From NCBI GenBank assembly GCA_030411725.1, contig MU839827.1:124001-188000 (forward strand): 64,000 nucleotides of DNA. The letters run 5' to 3'. Shown piece by piece: positions 1 to 9,783 of the stretch (within the stretch, counting starts at the first letter, position 1; each line of letters begins with the position of its first letter). A model generated the notes under the pieces. The model had not been told where the DNA came from and did not search any database. It saw nothing but the letters and a program-made list of their open reading frames with translations. Position numbers and translations under genes: made by a program. This DNA comes from Echria macrotheca (taxonomy: Eukaryota > Ascomycota > Sordariomycetes > Sordariales > Schizotheciaceae).

Positions 1-1
1 G

Positions 2-223
2 CGTGTTTGAGTAGTACATGATATCCCCGTTGCTCAGGATTCCGACGCCAAACATTATGAGGCTGTTGAAGCCTGATGTTCGCAGTGCTGTTGTGTCAGA
101 TTTGAGCACATCTTTGAAGAGGAAGATGGCCCGGATGTTTTCGGCGAGGACCAAGGGGACTATGAGATGTATGAGCCCTAGGAATATTGTCGACCTCATT
201 TTGACAGAGATAAACGTCTGCAT
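2..223 (-). CDS. Secreted protein, 5' part only (GH18-like family suspected)
   Basis: Open frame from an ATG at 223 down to the window edge, so only the first 74 residues are present. It begins with a basic, then strongly hydrophobic leader (about residues 1-27, ending VPLVLA) that looks like a signal peptide. The mature part opens ENIRAIFLFKDVL and contains SGFNSLIMFGVGIL then SNGDIMYYSN. From memory of the family, this opening resembles fungal secreted TIM-barrel proteins related to glycoside hydrolase 18, but no catalytic residue is reached. Codon use is normal and no intron is needed. The secreted-protein call is firmer than the family call. Confidence 0.65.
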   Translation of the reverse strand, partial: MQTFISVKMRSTIFLGLIHLIVPLVLAENIRAIFLFKDVLKSDTTALRTSGFNSLIMFGVGILSNGDIMYYSNT

Positions 224-1297
224 GGATTGAGACCTTCGCAGCGGCGCCGTTCACGCCTTATATCAAGCCCCCGCATCCAACAGCTCCGAATTGCCAAGAC
301 CTGGAGATGGCCGGGACTGCCAGACAATCTATTCATCCCCTAATATTACACGTGGTTCTACGAATTATGGCTAAACAAAGCTCTTTCCACTCAATTTGCG
401 GCTGCCGGCTACCCGAAGATTTTACCGGGAGTTATTCATGGCGAGGCTGTTAGTGTTGCGTGATCGGTTGGACACGACTACAACTAATAGTACTTGTTAC
501 GAGAAGATTCTTACTTACTATAAATACGCAGGGAAATAAGACTTAGACCTTTATACATTTTACCTGGAGAGTTAATCCACACTATCTCCGCTACTTAAGC
601 ATTGTTTATCCTTCAGCTATCTCTAAATGCAGCTACTTACGAAAAGGCTCTACTAGAGATATTGGTCCAAGGTGAAGTTAAGGAGGCAGGTAAACGCACA
701 ATAGGTACATTACGGCTGGAGCTGGAACGAATCGTCTGGCCATTAAAGAGGAGTTCTGCAACAGTGCGCGCCCGGGTAACTGTACCTACCCTGATCAGCG
801 ATGGTCTACCTGCATGGAATTCTTGATGGGCAGGCATGACAGCTTGCGGGTGGCACCTCCCAACGAATTTTTCTGCCATGATATTTGGGCATTATGCGTG
901 TTCTTGGTCCTTTCGTCGTTCGTTCCAAAGACAACGCCGAAACTCCGACTTTACAGCCAGCCACAATATTCCGGATTCTCTCAGTTGCGGAGATGCAGCC
1001 AGCCACGAAGCGTTTTCAGCTGTCGGCAATTCCATCTCGCCAATAGAAAACAAGGTTGACCCCCAATAACCTCAGCTTCGCCTCAGAGAGCGCATTGTTC
1101 TAGACTGCGGGGCTTTTTCTTACCTGCATGCGCATCCGCCCGCATGAACCCAGATCTCTAACAAATGTCCTTCGATGGGTAGTTAGAATGAAAGACAGCG
1201 AAGGATAAAAGAGAAGCGTATCTCGACAAACTCTGGTCTAAGAGAGGATCACAACTTGCCGTCGGCCCAGTTTCAACACATATAATTATTTCCCAAT
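224..1297. other. Intergenic, no gene seen
   Basis: Between the divergent secreted-protein and M6 peptidase genes. Around 440-620 it is AT-richer with no coding pattern. Short open frames at 600-1070 have no recognisable motif. It should hold both promoters. Confidence 0.5.
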
Positions 1298-2953
1298 ATG
1301 GCTGATCACAACTGCGCAAGCCACGGGCCTTGTCCTGTCCCCCCTCATCCAGACGCGCTCAAGGCATACCTGGAATCTGAGTCCAAGAACATACCTACGT
1401 CACACCGTCATCTCTCCGTTGATCAAAGCATCACACGCCCCTACGGCTTGAACGACGGCACCCTTTCCCCTCCTCGGCCGAAATTTGATGGTTCGAGAAG
1501 AGAGTCTGCTAAGCCACAACCACCACTACGTGGCACTCTGCGGTTAGTACAATGCCTGCCTAACGTCTGATCGTGACCCCTGCGTGTTACCGTATCAGGC
1601 TGTCAGCTAACTGCAGACGACTGTGATAGGCTGCTCATTGTCCTCACCTCGTTCAAGGACGTCCCACTTCGACCTGATGCCGCCCAGCACTTCAAGAACA
1701 TCTTCTTCTCCAGGAACGAAGTTAAGCCTGGCAACAATATCAAGACCGGCAGCGTGGCCGAGTACTATGAGGAAGTCAGTGGAGGCCTCGTCACCATCAC
1801 AGGCGATATCTACGGGCCCTACGTCCTCCCTGAGACGGTGGGCTTCTATGCCCAAGACGGCTGGGGCAGCAAGAACAAAGCGGCTGACGACCATACAAAC
1901 AACCCAAACGCGCAAACCATGGCCGACCACGCGCTTGATGCACTCCTCAAGGATCAGCCCGGAATTGATCTGCGGCAGTACGATAACCCGACCCGACCGG
2001 GTTCCGTGGACGGCTTTGTCGTCGTACATGCTGGAGAAGGTGGCGAGCTGCACCTGGGAGAGCCGGAGAAGTACATTTGGTCAGTCCAGTGGGCCTTGAA
2101 GAAACAGCGCTTCGTCGGCAAGTCCAACACCGGTGTCTATGCCTTCCTGACACTTCCCGAAGACGCACGAACTGGTGTATGCGCTCACGAACTTGGCCAC
2201 CTGGTCTTCCAGTGGCCTGACCTCTACGGCAAAACCTTACATGAGAGAGGGGTCGGTCACTGGTGCGTCATGTCAAATGGCAGTTGGAATACTGTGCCAG
2301 GGGCCCAGGCCGGCGACGTGCCTTGCCACCCTTCAGCCTGGCTGAAGATGCAACAAGGCTGGATTGAGGTGCAAAAAGCGAAAGGCAGCTTGAAGAGTGT
2401 CCTCCTCAACGATGTCAAGGCGACAGTCAACGGCGGCATAAAGCTCGCCACGAATTCCAAAGGTGTCGGCGGCACGTACAGGCTTTGGACCAAAGGAAAC
2501 GAATTCGGCAACGAGTTTTTTCTTATTGAGACACGAACTCATCATGGCTTCGATGCTTCGCTTCCTGGTGAGGGACTTCTGAGTGAGTACCTACCTACTA
2601 TCCAGATACTGTGCGATTTTTGTAGTGCCATCACTAACACTGGCCATTCATTTTCCATAGTTTGGCACATCCAAGACAACCGCACCCCTGATGAGCTATA
2701 TAACTTCAAAGTAACCCTACTGAACGCGGACTTCCAAAGCACCGGCATGCCCGTCTCCCACGAGAAGTACATCGACGGCCCCGGCTGCCCCTTTCCCGGA
2801 ACAGCGGGGAACCGGTCCTTCACGGGAAAGACGACACCGAGCAGCGTGTCGTACAAAAACGAAGACACTATGGTGTCGGTTACCAACATTTCAGATGCTG
2901 GACCGACCATGAGTATGGATCTTAGCGTCGAAGTTGCCAGAGCGAAGCTTTAG
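1298..2953 (+). CDS. M6-family (immune inhibitor A-like) zinc metallopeptidase
   Basis: Predicted 505-residue protein from three exons: 1298-1546, 1607-2582, 2661-2953. Intron 1 (60 nt) joins in phase at LRL/LTADDCDR. Intron 2 (78 nt) is itself in frame without a stop, but removing it restores GLLIWHIQDN, a segment typical of M6 peptidases. The catalytic motif HELGHLVFQWPDLYG lies at about residues 277-291: two His and Glu as in HExxH, with a downstream Asp as the likely third zinc ligand. Upstream, LLIVLTSFKD and YYEEVSGG also fit the family. M6 enzymes are usually secreted, yet the N-terminus here (MADHNCASHG) has no signal peptide. Either the enzyme is cytosolic or an upstream exon was missed. 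Peptidase call is strong; substrate unknown. Confidence 0.87.
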
Positions 2954-3408
2954 TATCTTGGGAATCCCATCGGTAGCCATCAGAGCATCTTGACAAACAA
3001 TGAATCTTCTCGGTTACAACTTGCGGAAAGTAGGTAGCGATAATAAGTGTTCATTCATCCATTGTGTCCTCGTGCTCCCCTGTTTCTCTACATGCGTGCA
3101 TAGTATCCTAATGCCCAAAATTATGACGATATTTTTGTCCTGTCCGCCGCGACACCATTTCCTGGACGATAACCTGGCTTCCAAACTCGTTGTGCAAAAG
3201 GTGTACGATAAGAAACCCAATACGGAATAGCGCCATCCACCACGGGGCTGGGAGAACACAAAAATCCTCCCGATCCGCATTATTGGTGGATCTGAGGATC
3301 GATGCGACGATACCCCTCTTCGCCGATCGATGGATGCCTAGATTTTCAACGGAAACCACGCTCTGACACCGTTACGAGTAGGAAAAGCACCGTACGACCC
3401 AGATAGGT
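2954..3408. other. Intergenic, no gene seen
   Basis: 3' region of the M6 gene and promoter of the CorA-like gene. Nothing recognisable. Confidence 0.5.
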
Positions 3409-5256
3409 ATGATTGCGTTTGAAACAGAAAGACTTCGAGGTGATGTTCTTTTGCGCGACGGCGGCTCGCATGTCACGTACCACGAGTACGCCGCCTTTGC
3501 GGAACCTCGGCCCCCACAGCTCGACTTAGCTGCCGGAGAGACGACAGACACGCCAACAAGCTCACGACCCGAACAGGTGAGACGGTCCATTGTATCCGAG
3601 GACCACCGTGGGGATGAGTTGGCAGCTCTTGCGCTACGGAAAGGTTTCGGACTTGATCGCCAAGTAAGTCGTTCCCCTTCAACTTCATTTACGTGGCTCG
3701 TAGCTAACGCCAATCACGTAGGGCAAGTTCAAGCCTTTGGGTGACGTAGCCGATTCAGGATTGCAAGGACGTGTCAGGCACATGTCAGTATCACGTCTCT
3801 CCCTCCTTACAAGTTCCTAACCGAAAACCACAGCCTTTGTCGAAGGAGAGATGGCTATCGGCCGGATGGGACCGAATCCCAAGGCCTGCAGCTCACCGAC
3901 ACAGACTACGACGCGATCAACCCGCATCCTGCCACAATGCAGTACGTTCGCCGAGTGACGACCGAGGCCGTATTCTGGGATCGGCGGCGCGAGAACCTGA
4001 GTATCATCCTCTGCTTCTCGTCTGATCCCCGACCACCATACGATTTCCTCTCCCTCACCTACAGCATCCCCCAACGGACGGCAACCATGCTCATACGTCA
4101 GTCGTATGACGGCTTCATCCATCATCCGGGCCAGCTTGACGAGTACAGCCAGCGGATGCAGGCTTGCGAGGCAGTCTGGGCACATCCCCTCGTTACGCCC
4201 GTCATCATGCTGCAGGCTCAGTTTGCACTGAGCGAGGAGGCGGTTACCGGCAACGGCAGGCAGATCACGGTTTTGGAGCAAGACGTCGAGCACATGGCTG
4301 GCTTTGAGAGCTTTGAGACCAGAGGTCCCAAGAGAATGCTCTCCAACTTTTCGGGTGTCTCGGGCCGGTCTTTTGTGCACCCAAAGCGGCCGACCGAACT
4401 CATGAAGAGTGCCCACGATGCCTTCAAGGAGTCCGTGAGGCTCCTCGACACCATCAGATGGATGGAGCGGGCAGTAAGCGTGCTGCTGCAGGCCGGCGAT
4501 GCCCTCGAAGACGTACTGGCCGAGAACATGAAGAAGAAGAGCGCCAAAGATACGGGCAGCGCGAGCAGTTCTTCAACAGACCAGACCGCCGAAGATCCCA
4601 TATCGGCCCACTGGTACGAGATCCGACAGTACCTCGAGAGCTTGAGACAGCTCTGCAAGAGTCTCGAGACGGACAGACACATGCTAGAAATCCGATGCAA
4701 GGCGCAGATCGACATCATCTACGCCAAGATGCAGCAAGAAGACAACATCCTGACGGCCCGCATGGCCGTCACGTCGACGCGGGACTCGTCGTCGCTGAAA
4801 GCGCTGGCCATCATCACGGCCCTCTTCCTGCCCGGCGAATTCGTCGCCTCCATGATGGGCATGTCCATGTTCGAGATCTGGAACGACGGCGAGTACGAAG
4901 ACGTCCACCTTCCGCCGCCCCCGCCGAAGCTCTGGATATACTGGGTCATCGCCATCCCCCTCACGCTCGCCATTTTCTTCCTCTGGCGCCTCTGGTGGGT
5001 CGCGCAGGACCGCTTCTTCCGGACGCACCTGAGCAAGGAGCTGAGCGAGGAGCGGTTCTGGACCGAGGACCGCCGGCCCCGGAAGCTGGAGCATGGTTTT
5101 GTGCGCGACTTTTTTACTCTATCGGCTAGGCGCGATGAGAGGAGCGAGGCCTTGCCCGCTACGGAAGGGTTGCCATTTTCTATGACGCCCGCTGCGACCA
5201 AGCAACTGACGAAATCTACGGGGTTCAGTCCATTGGGTCCAGGCAGTAGCTTGTAG
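3409..5256 (+). CDS. CorA-like membrane protein
   Basis: Predicted 579 residues in three exons: 3409-3663, 3722-3783, 3834-5256. Introns are 58 and 50 nt, and the phases agree. The last third has the CorA layout: a long helical region, then SSLKALAIITALFLPGEFVA leading into a first TM segment, MMGMSMFEIW, and a second TM segment (LWIYWVIAIPLTLAIFFLW). Canonical CorA magnesium channels carry GMN after TM1; here it reads GMS, as is common in diverged fungal CorA-like proteins, so magnesium transport is not assured. The N-terminal ~430 residues have no domain I recognise. It converges on the next gene with only 83 bp between. A second CorA-like locus, at 58.6-59.7 kb, is broken. Confidence 0.85.
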
Positions 5257-5339
5257 ATATTTCTAGTACTGTGGAGTGGTTAGAATGCCTATTAGTAGCC
5301 CCAAGCAGGGACAGTGGAACCGAGTCTCCCTCCTTGTGG

Positions 5340-6446
5340 TTATGCTTGCCCCCCTATATCTTCGCCATCCGTACATTTTCGTCTCTTCTCACTCTCTTCT
5401 CCGTCAGAATTACTCCGCCTCCTCTTGTGACCTTCGCCAGCACCCTCATGCGGTTCTGCATCATCATCCTCAGGGTCTAAAGAATCCGAGTCAACTGTCG
5501 CCGGAGGATGCAGAATCTCCCAAACCGCACGCATCTTCTCTCGCTTTTCATCCCGTCGAATTCGCTGCTGCTCGGCCTCTGTGTTCACCTCTGCTTCTGT
5601 CTTTGGTCCGTATTCTTCCGCCTCAATTCCCTCATCGGCGTCCGGCCAGGGATTAACCGGCCGAAACATGAAAGACTGCCGCGGGTCCCGCGTGAAAGAC
5701 ATCTGGCCTGCCCCAGCTTCCGGATTCCCCAGTAGGAAGAACAGACTGACCCAACCCTCATCGGTTACACAGTCCTGGAGAACAGGCGACCCGACTTCCT
5801 CCTGAGACCCTTCATTGGTCTCTGACACTGATGACGTCGAGCCGGACGCCAGTATCCCCTCGGTCTCACTATCGGCATCTTCTGGCTCAGAATCAGCAGA
5901 GAGATCGGGCGTGAACGATCCGCTGTAATGCTTCTCCTCCCACTCTTTCCGCGCCCGGATATATTCCACCAGCACTTTCTCATCGATCCGTCCCCTGTGC
6001 TGGAACCACTTTCGCACCAGCAGACCCCAGGCCCCGCCAGCGTCACAGACGAAATTCCCCGAGGGAATCATGTCCTCCAAATCCATCATCGCCTCGAAGC
6101 ACAAAACGTGATAGTAGTGCTTGGTGCGGTAGTAATCCGCGCCTAACTCGTCCCGGACGCCTTCGACTCGAATACGATATCTGTCCTGAATGCGAACCTC
6201 CCTGGGGGCGTAAAAGCAGTCGTCGCCGGCGCGGCAACCCGCCCGAGCGCTGCGCGACGTCTCCAGCACGGCAATCATATCGTCGTTGGACTCGATTTGC
6301 TGTCGGAGCTTTGCCCCATCTTCGGCGAGGCGCTCGAGGGAGTGGAGGCTCGCTCGTCGGGCGTCTTCAGCTTCGCGTTGTTCCCTCATCTCTTTGAGCA
6401 TCTTACGCACCCCCTCAATCCTCGTCAAATGTTCAGTCGTAGGCAT
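5340..6446 (-). CDS. Hypothetical protein with Cys/His cluster and acidic-basic tail
   Basis: Single exon, 368 residues. The N-terminal ~70 residues are charged and helical (coiled-coil-like, rich in E, R and L). A cluster follows: GCRAGDDCFY, then HYYHVLCFEAM about 40 residues later. The C-C-H-C spacing could bind a metal ion. The middle (VCDAGGAWGLLVRKWFQHRG, YIRARKEWEEKHY) is globular. The C-terminal ~190 residues are acidic and low in complexity, ending in a basic stretch (GHKRRRSNSDGEESEKRRK) that looks like a nuclear localisation signal. Function unknown; a nuclear role is inferred only from the tail. Confidence 0.7.
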   Translation of the reverse strand: MPTTEHLTRIEGVRKMLKEMREQREAEDARRASLHSLERLAEDGAKLRQQIESNDDMIAVLETSRSARAGCRAGDDCFYAPREVRIQDRYRIRVEGVRDELGADYYRTKHYYHVLCFEAMMDLEDMIPSGNFVCDAGGAWGLLVRKWFQHRGRIDEKVLVEYIRARKEWEEKHYSGSFTPDLSADSEPEDADSETEGILASGSTSSVSETNEGSQEEVGSPVLQDCVTDEGWVSLFFLLGNPEAGAGQMSFTRDPRQSFMFRPVNPWPDADEGIEAEEYGPKTEAEVNTEAEQQRIRRDEKREKMRAVWEILHPPATVDSDSLDPEDDDAEPHEGAGEGHKRRRSNSDGEESEKRRKCTDGEDIGGQA

Positions 6447-6932
6447 TTTTGTCGCTTCTGTTTACTCGAGGATTGGGACTATTCGGGCAAGGGGGATCGG
6501 TTCTAGAAAGTGCAACGTGGAGTGATGAAATGCCACCTAGGGGCTCGTTGCCTGAATTTTAGAGTGAAGGGTCCTTATCAGTAAGACTTGCAGGCAACCA
6601 TGGCCCTGTTTTCTGGTCGGTCAATAGGCCTCTAATAACCAGTCGGAAGGGCAAAGAGTGCACAACGCACAGTGTAAGCGCCATTCGGAGCATCACCACA
6701 CTGTGGAATGCATATTTGTCTCTCTTTAGCACCCGGTCGCCCACTACCCATGGTCGCAGATGTAAGACGACGATAGACTTCGGCTCAGGGGAGGAAGATT
6801 CCGGTTCAAAAAGAGGAACAGGCCACGAAAAACTGGTTTCAAGGGGGGCTGGGTGAAGTTAACCTCCTTTCCCCTAATACATCAGAAGTCTCCGCTGTTG
6901 ATTCGAGTCTGCAATACATCTTGGGAAATACT
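6447..6932. other. Intergenic, no gene seen
   Basis: Promoter side of the Cys/His hypothetical and 3' side of the Het-C-like gene. No coding pattern. Confidence 0.5.
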
Positions 6933-9311
6933 TCATAACTCATCCTTCATCTCGATTAAAGTCACCGCGGCTTCGTCGTCAGTTATTGGTACCGCTTCCC
7001 CGTCGTTTGTTGGTGGTACCGAAGGCACTGGAGCCTCTTGCTGCAAGGTCGCTGCTTCGTGCACTTGACCAGATATGAGGCCGACAGTGCTGTCCCCGGA
7101 AATATCCAGGACCGCGTCAGTAGTAGGAACGCTGGGAGCTTCAGCTTCCGTAATCGGGGTCGAAGTTTGCCCCGGGCCAACCGCTACCGATGTGCTTGCA
7201 GCTACCCTCAAAGCCTCCGCAACGGGGCTCAGACTCGCCGTCTCGGTTCCGTTGAGTTCAAAATGGCCGATCTGGACCCTGACAGTGAAAACGATTTCCG
7301 GCTCTTCCATATTTTCAACGTTCTCCACATCACTGGCTACATCGTACTGGGCCACGAGGAGCAGTTCGATGTCTCTGGTGGCATGGTGCACGAGGTGGGT
7401 CGAGGCGCGGCCGGGACATCCGATGACGTTACTCAACTTTGTTTCAGTAACCTTATCCTGAAGGCTGACGGTGAAGCATCTTGTGCTACCTAGACCATCT
7501 CTGGTCAAATCGCGAAAGGTGAAGACAAGACTCTGGCCGGCGCTGGCGTTGATGGAAAAGTACTTTGTCGTGTCCTCTTGGGTAAGCATCTCGGCCATCT
7601 CAATGTGTGGCCACAGATACGTGGTCTCTTCCTCATCCGTATTGTCCGTAACAGTTAGGCCACGGCTGAAGACGTGGTTGGCGAACTCGGAGGGCGATTC
7701 GTGTTCTTGGTCGATGAAAGCAAAGGCACCGCCGGTACTCAAAACCGCTGCAACGACACCCTCGCCCGGAAAACACTCAAGCCAGTGCTGTTGGTCCTTC
7801 TCCGTGGATGGCATGTTGATGCACCCGAAATGAACACGGATACCCTCGCTTTCGGCGCGCCAGATCTGTCTCAATATGCCGCCTGACCACTCATGGCTCT
7901 CGATTCCTGCAGAAAGCAGAACGGCAGCACCTCGATTGATGTGCGTGTCCGGGTATGCTTGAAGGATCTCGTCAATGGCGAGAGCGAGCCCCTTGCTGAT
8001 ACTTGGCAAACGTTCTGTAGTCCCGATTTCACCAATCGTCGCCGCTATCGGCTTCTCCCACGAGGATACCAGTTCGGCATCTCGGTCGAACTGAATAACC
8101 TGAAATTTGTCGGTGCCGTCGGCCGCCATCATGGAAGCGAGAGCTTGTGCCGTGAGCCGCTCAAAGTGGGAGGTCCTATGCATCCTGCTCATTTGGGATC
8201 TGTCGAGAACAAACGACACCGCGCGGTGTCGGCAGTCACGAATCGGGTCATCACGGACCAGCGAGCAAATGAGAAGGTCTCCTTGGGATTGGCCATACTG
8301 TTTGCGTAGCTCAGCCCTGAAGTTTTCCCACACCACTCGGGAAGCCTCCACTGCCGCCCTAACAGCAAGCCCAAAGTTTTCGGGAACGAGCTCAGCTCGG
8401 GGCGTATCGGGGCCCACCGTTCCGAAGGATCCATCGAGATAGATGACGCCGTGGTCTTTGGTGAGTGTGTGATGCGTAGCGCGGTTTGCGCAGTCGCCTT
8501 CACCAGGTGTTCTGTCGGGAAGAACAAAGCATCCGGTCGAAAGGTTGTGTGGGATCTGATCAGCAGGTATTGGTCCGGTTGCGCCAAGGTTCTCGATGAA
8601 CGGCGCCCTGTCGGTCCTCGCCAGTCCGGGAGGATTTATGTCGCTGATGGGCTGCGACGGATCGTGCTTGTCGACCCAGTTGCTGTGAGCGTAGAAATCT
8701 TGAACGCCGTGCAGGGCACGGCCGAGCCCCTCGATGACGTCGCATTTAGCTCGACCTTGGAGGTTCACCTGAAGCGACGGAAACGCGTAGATGCAGTCGC
8801 CACCAAACATGTTGGACAACGACACCATGTCTTTCCGTATCCTGCCATCTTCATCGAGAAGACGACGAGCTGATCCCCATGCTTGTCGAAATCGGCCGCG
8901 CAAGTGGTCCACGCAAGTTTGCAGGGCAGCCGTCGCTTCGTCTCTGGTCCGCGGATACCCCGGTATGTCGATGAAATCGGCATCGTCGCAATGCGCCTCG
9001 GCTCCCTCGGGCACAGGATCCATGGTGTCGGGAGCCCCGACGGCGCCGTTGAAGCCGCCACCAATGATGGGTATCCCGTAGACATCCATATGGTAGCCTG
9101 CCAGTTGGTCGAGAGAACCGGGTTCGAAGCAGACACCGTCTGACTTCTGGCCTTGAGGACACTGGAAGGCCAAACGAGTGACCATTTCGTGTTCATTGTG
9201 TTGGCCGAGGAGGTTGGGTTCGTTGACGGTGCCGAATGTTGCCACCAGCCTGGGAAGGGTCAGGAGACAGAGGTGCCAGAGCGGCGTTGGGATTGCTTGT
9301 CGCCAGCTCAT
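6933..9311 (-). CDS. Secretory-pathway Het-C-like/vWA protein with C-terminal KDEL
   Basis: Single exon, 792 residues. A hydrophobic leader (residues ~1-25, LWHLCLLTLPRLVATFG) looks like a signal peptide. Around residues 30-260 is a His-rich helical domain with HNEHEMVTR and, at about 197-213, GRALHGVQDFYAHSNWV. That signature is shared by Het-C and bacterial CinY-type proteins, whose fold resembles zinc phospholipase C. From about residue 365 a von Willebrand A-like domain starts (AVSFVLDRSQMSRM, a degenerate DxSxS metal site). The last ~110 residues are Thr/Ser/Pro/Ala-rich. The protein ends in KDEL, the ER-retrieval signal, consistent with the leader and pointing to an ER-resident protein. 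It lies next to the HET-gene island. Confidence 0.8.
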   Translation of the reverse strand: MSWRQAIPTPLWHLCLLTLPRLVATFGTVNEPNLLGQHNEHEMVTRLAFQCPQGQKSDGVCFEPGSLDQLAGYHMDVYGIPIIGGGFNGAVGAPDTMDPVPEGAEAHCDDADFIDIPGYPRTRDEATAALQTCVDHLRGRFRQAWGSARRLLDEDGRIRKDMVSLSNMFGGDCIYAFPSLQVNLQGRAKCDVIEGLGRALHGVQDFYAHSNWVDKHDPSQPISDINPPGLARTDRAPFIENLGATGPIPADQIPHNLSTGCFVLPDRTPGEGDCANRATHHTLTKDHGVIYLDGSFGTVGPDTPRAELVPENFGLAVRAAVEASRVVWENFRAELRKQYGQSQGDLLICSLVRDDPIRDCRHRAVSFVLDRSQMSRMHRTSHFERLTAQALASMMAADGTDKFQVIQFDRDAELVSSWEKPIAATIGEIGTTERLPSISKGLALAIDEILQAYPDTHINRGAAVLLSAGIESHEWSGGILRQIWRAESEGIRVHFGCINMPSTEKDQQHWLECFPGEGVVAAVLSTGGAFAFIDQEHESPSEFANHVFSRGLTVTDNTDEEETTYLWPHIEMAEMLTQEDTTKYFSINASAGQSLVFTFRDLTRDGLGSTRCFTVSLQDKVTETKLSNVIGCPGRASTHLVHHATRDIELLLVAQYDVASDVENVENMEEPEIVFTVRVQIGHFELNGTETASLSPVAEALRVAASTSVAVGPGQTSTPITEAEAPSVPTTDAVLDISGDSTVGLISGQVHEAATLQQEAPVPSVPPTNDGEAVPITDDEAAVTLIEMKDEL

Positions 9312-9783
9312 GGTGATGCTCTCATGTCTTGCCGGTCCTCTGATGATGAGGGAAAATCCTCCCGTTTTTTTGAGGTTGCACAGATATGCAAGTTCCCGTG
9401 TCGCGAATCTCAGGCTGCTAACTTAGCGCCGGAAATCGCCGCGAACCCTGCAATTTGGATCTTGGGACGCTGATCTCGGTTGATCCCAGCGCTGATCGAT
9501 GGATGTGCCGTTGCCTTTGTTCCTTTCAAGTTTCGTGATGGTTTGTAAAGTGTCGAGGTTAGGAGTTCTTTCATACTTAAGCAAAATTTCGAAGCTTGTC
9601 CCTTGCTTCCATCGAATGCAGGGTTGACAAGTCACGGAGCTGTGGAATTTTCGAAGGCATGTGATGGATGACGTCATTGTCCCTTGCAAAGCCTCCTCGC
9701 GCACTCTCTGTGCCCGATAACGAACCTCTCAATCATCTCATGTCCAAACCAAGTTCCATACTCCAACACAACTAGACGCTACG
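9312..9783. other. Intergenic, no gene seen
   Basis: Promoter of the Het-C-like gene and 3' region of the first HET gene. No recognisable element. Confidence 0.5.

Noticed and set aside
4458..5129. 223-codon frame within the CorA-like gene
   Set aside because: Overlaps the CorA-like coding exon in another frame; Arg/His-rich composition is a codon-bias artefact.
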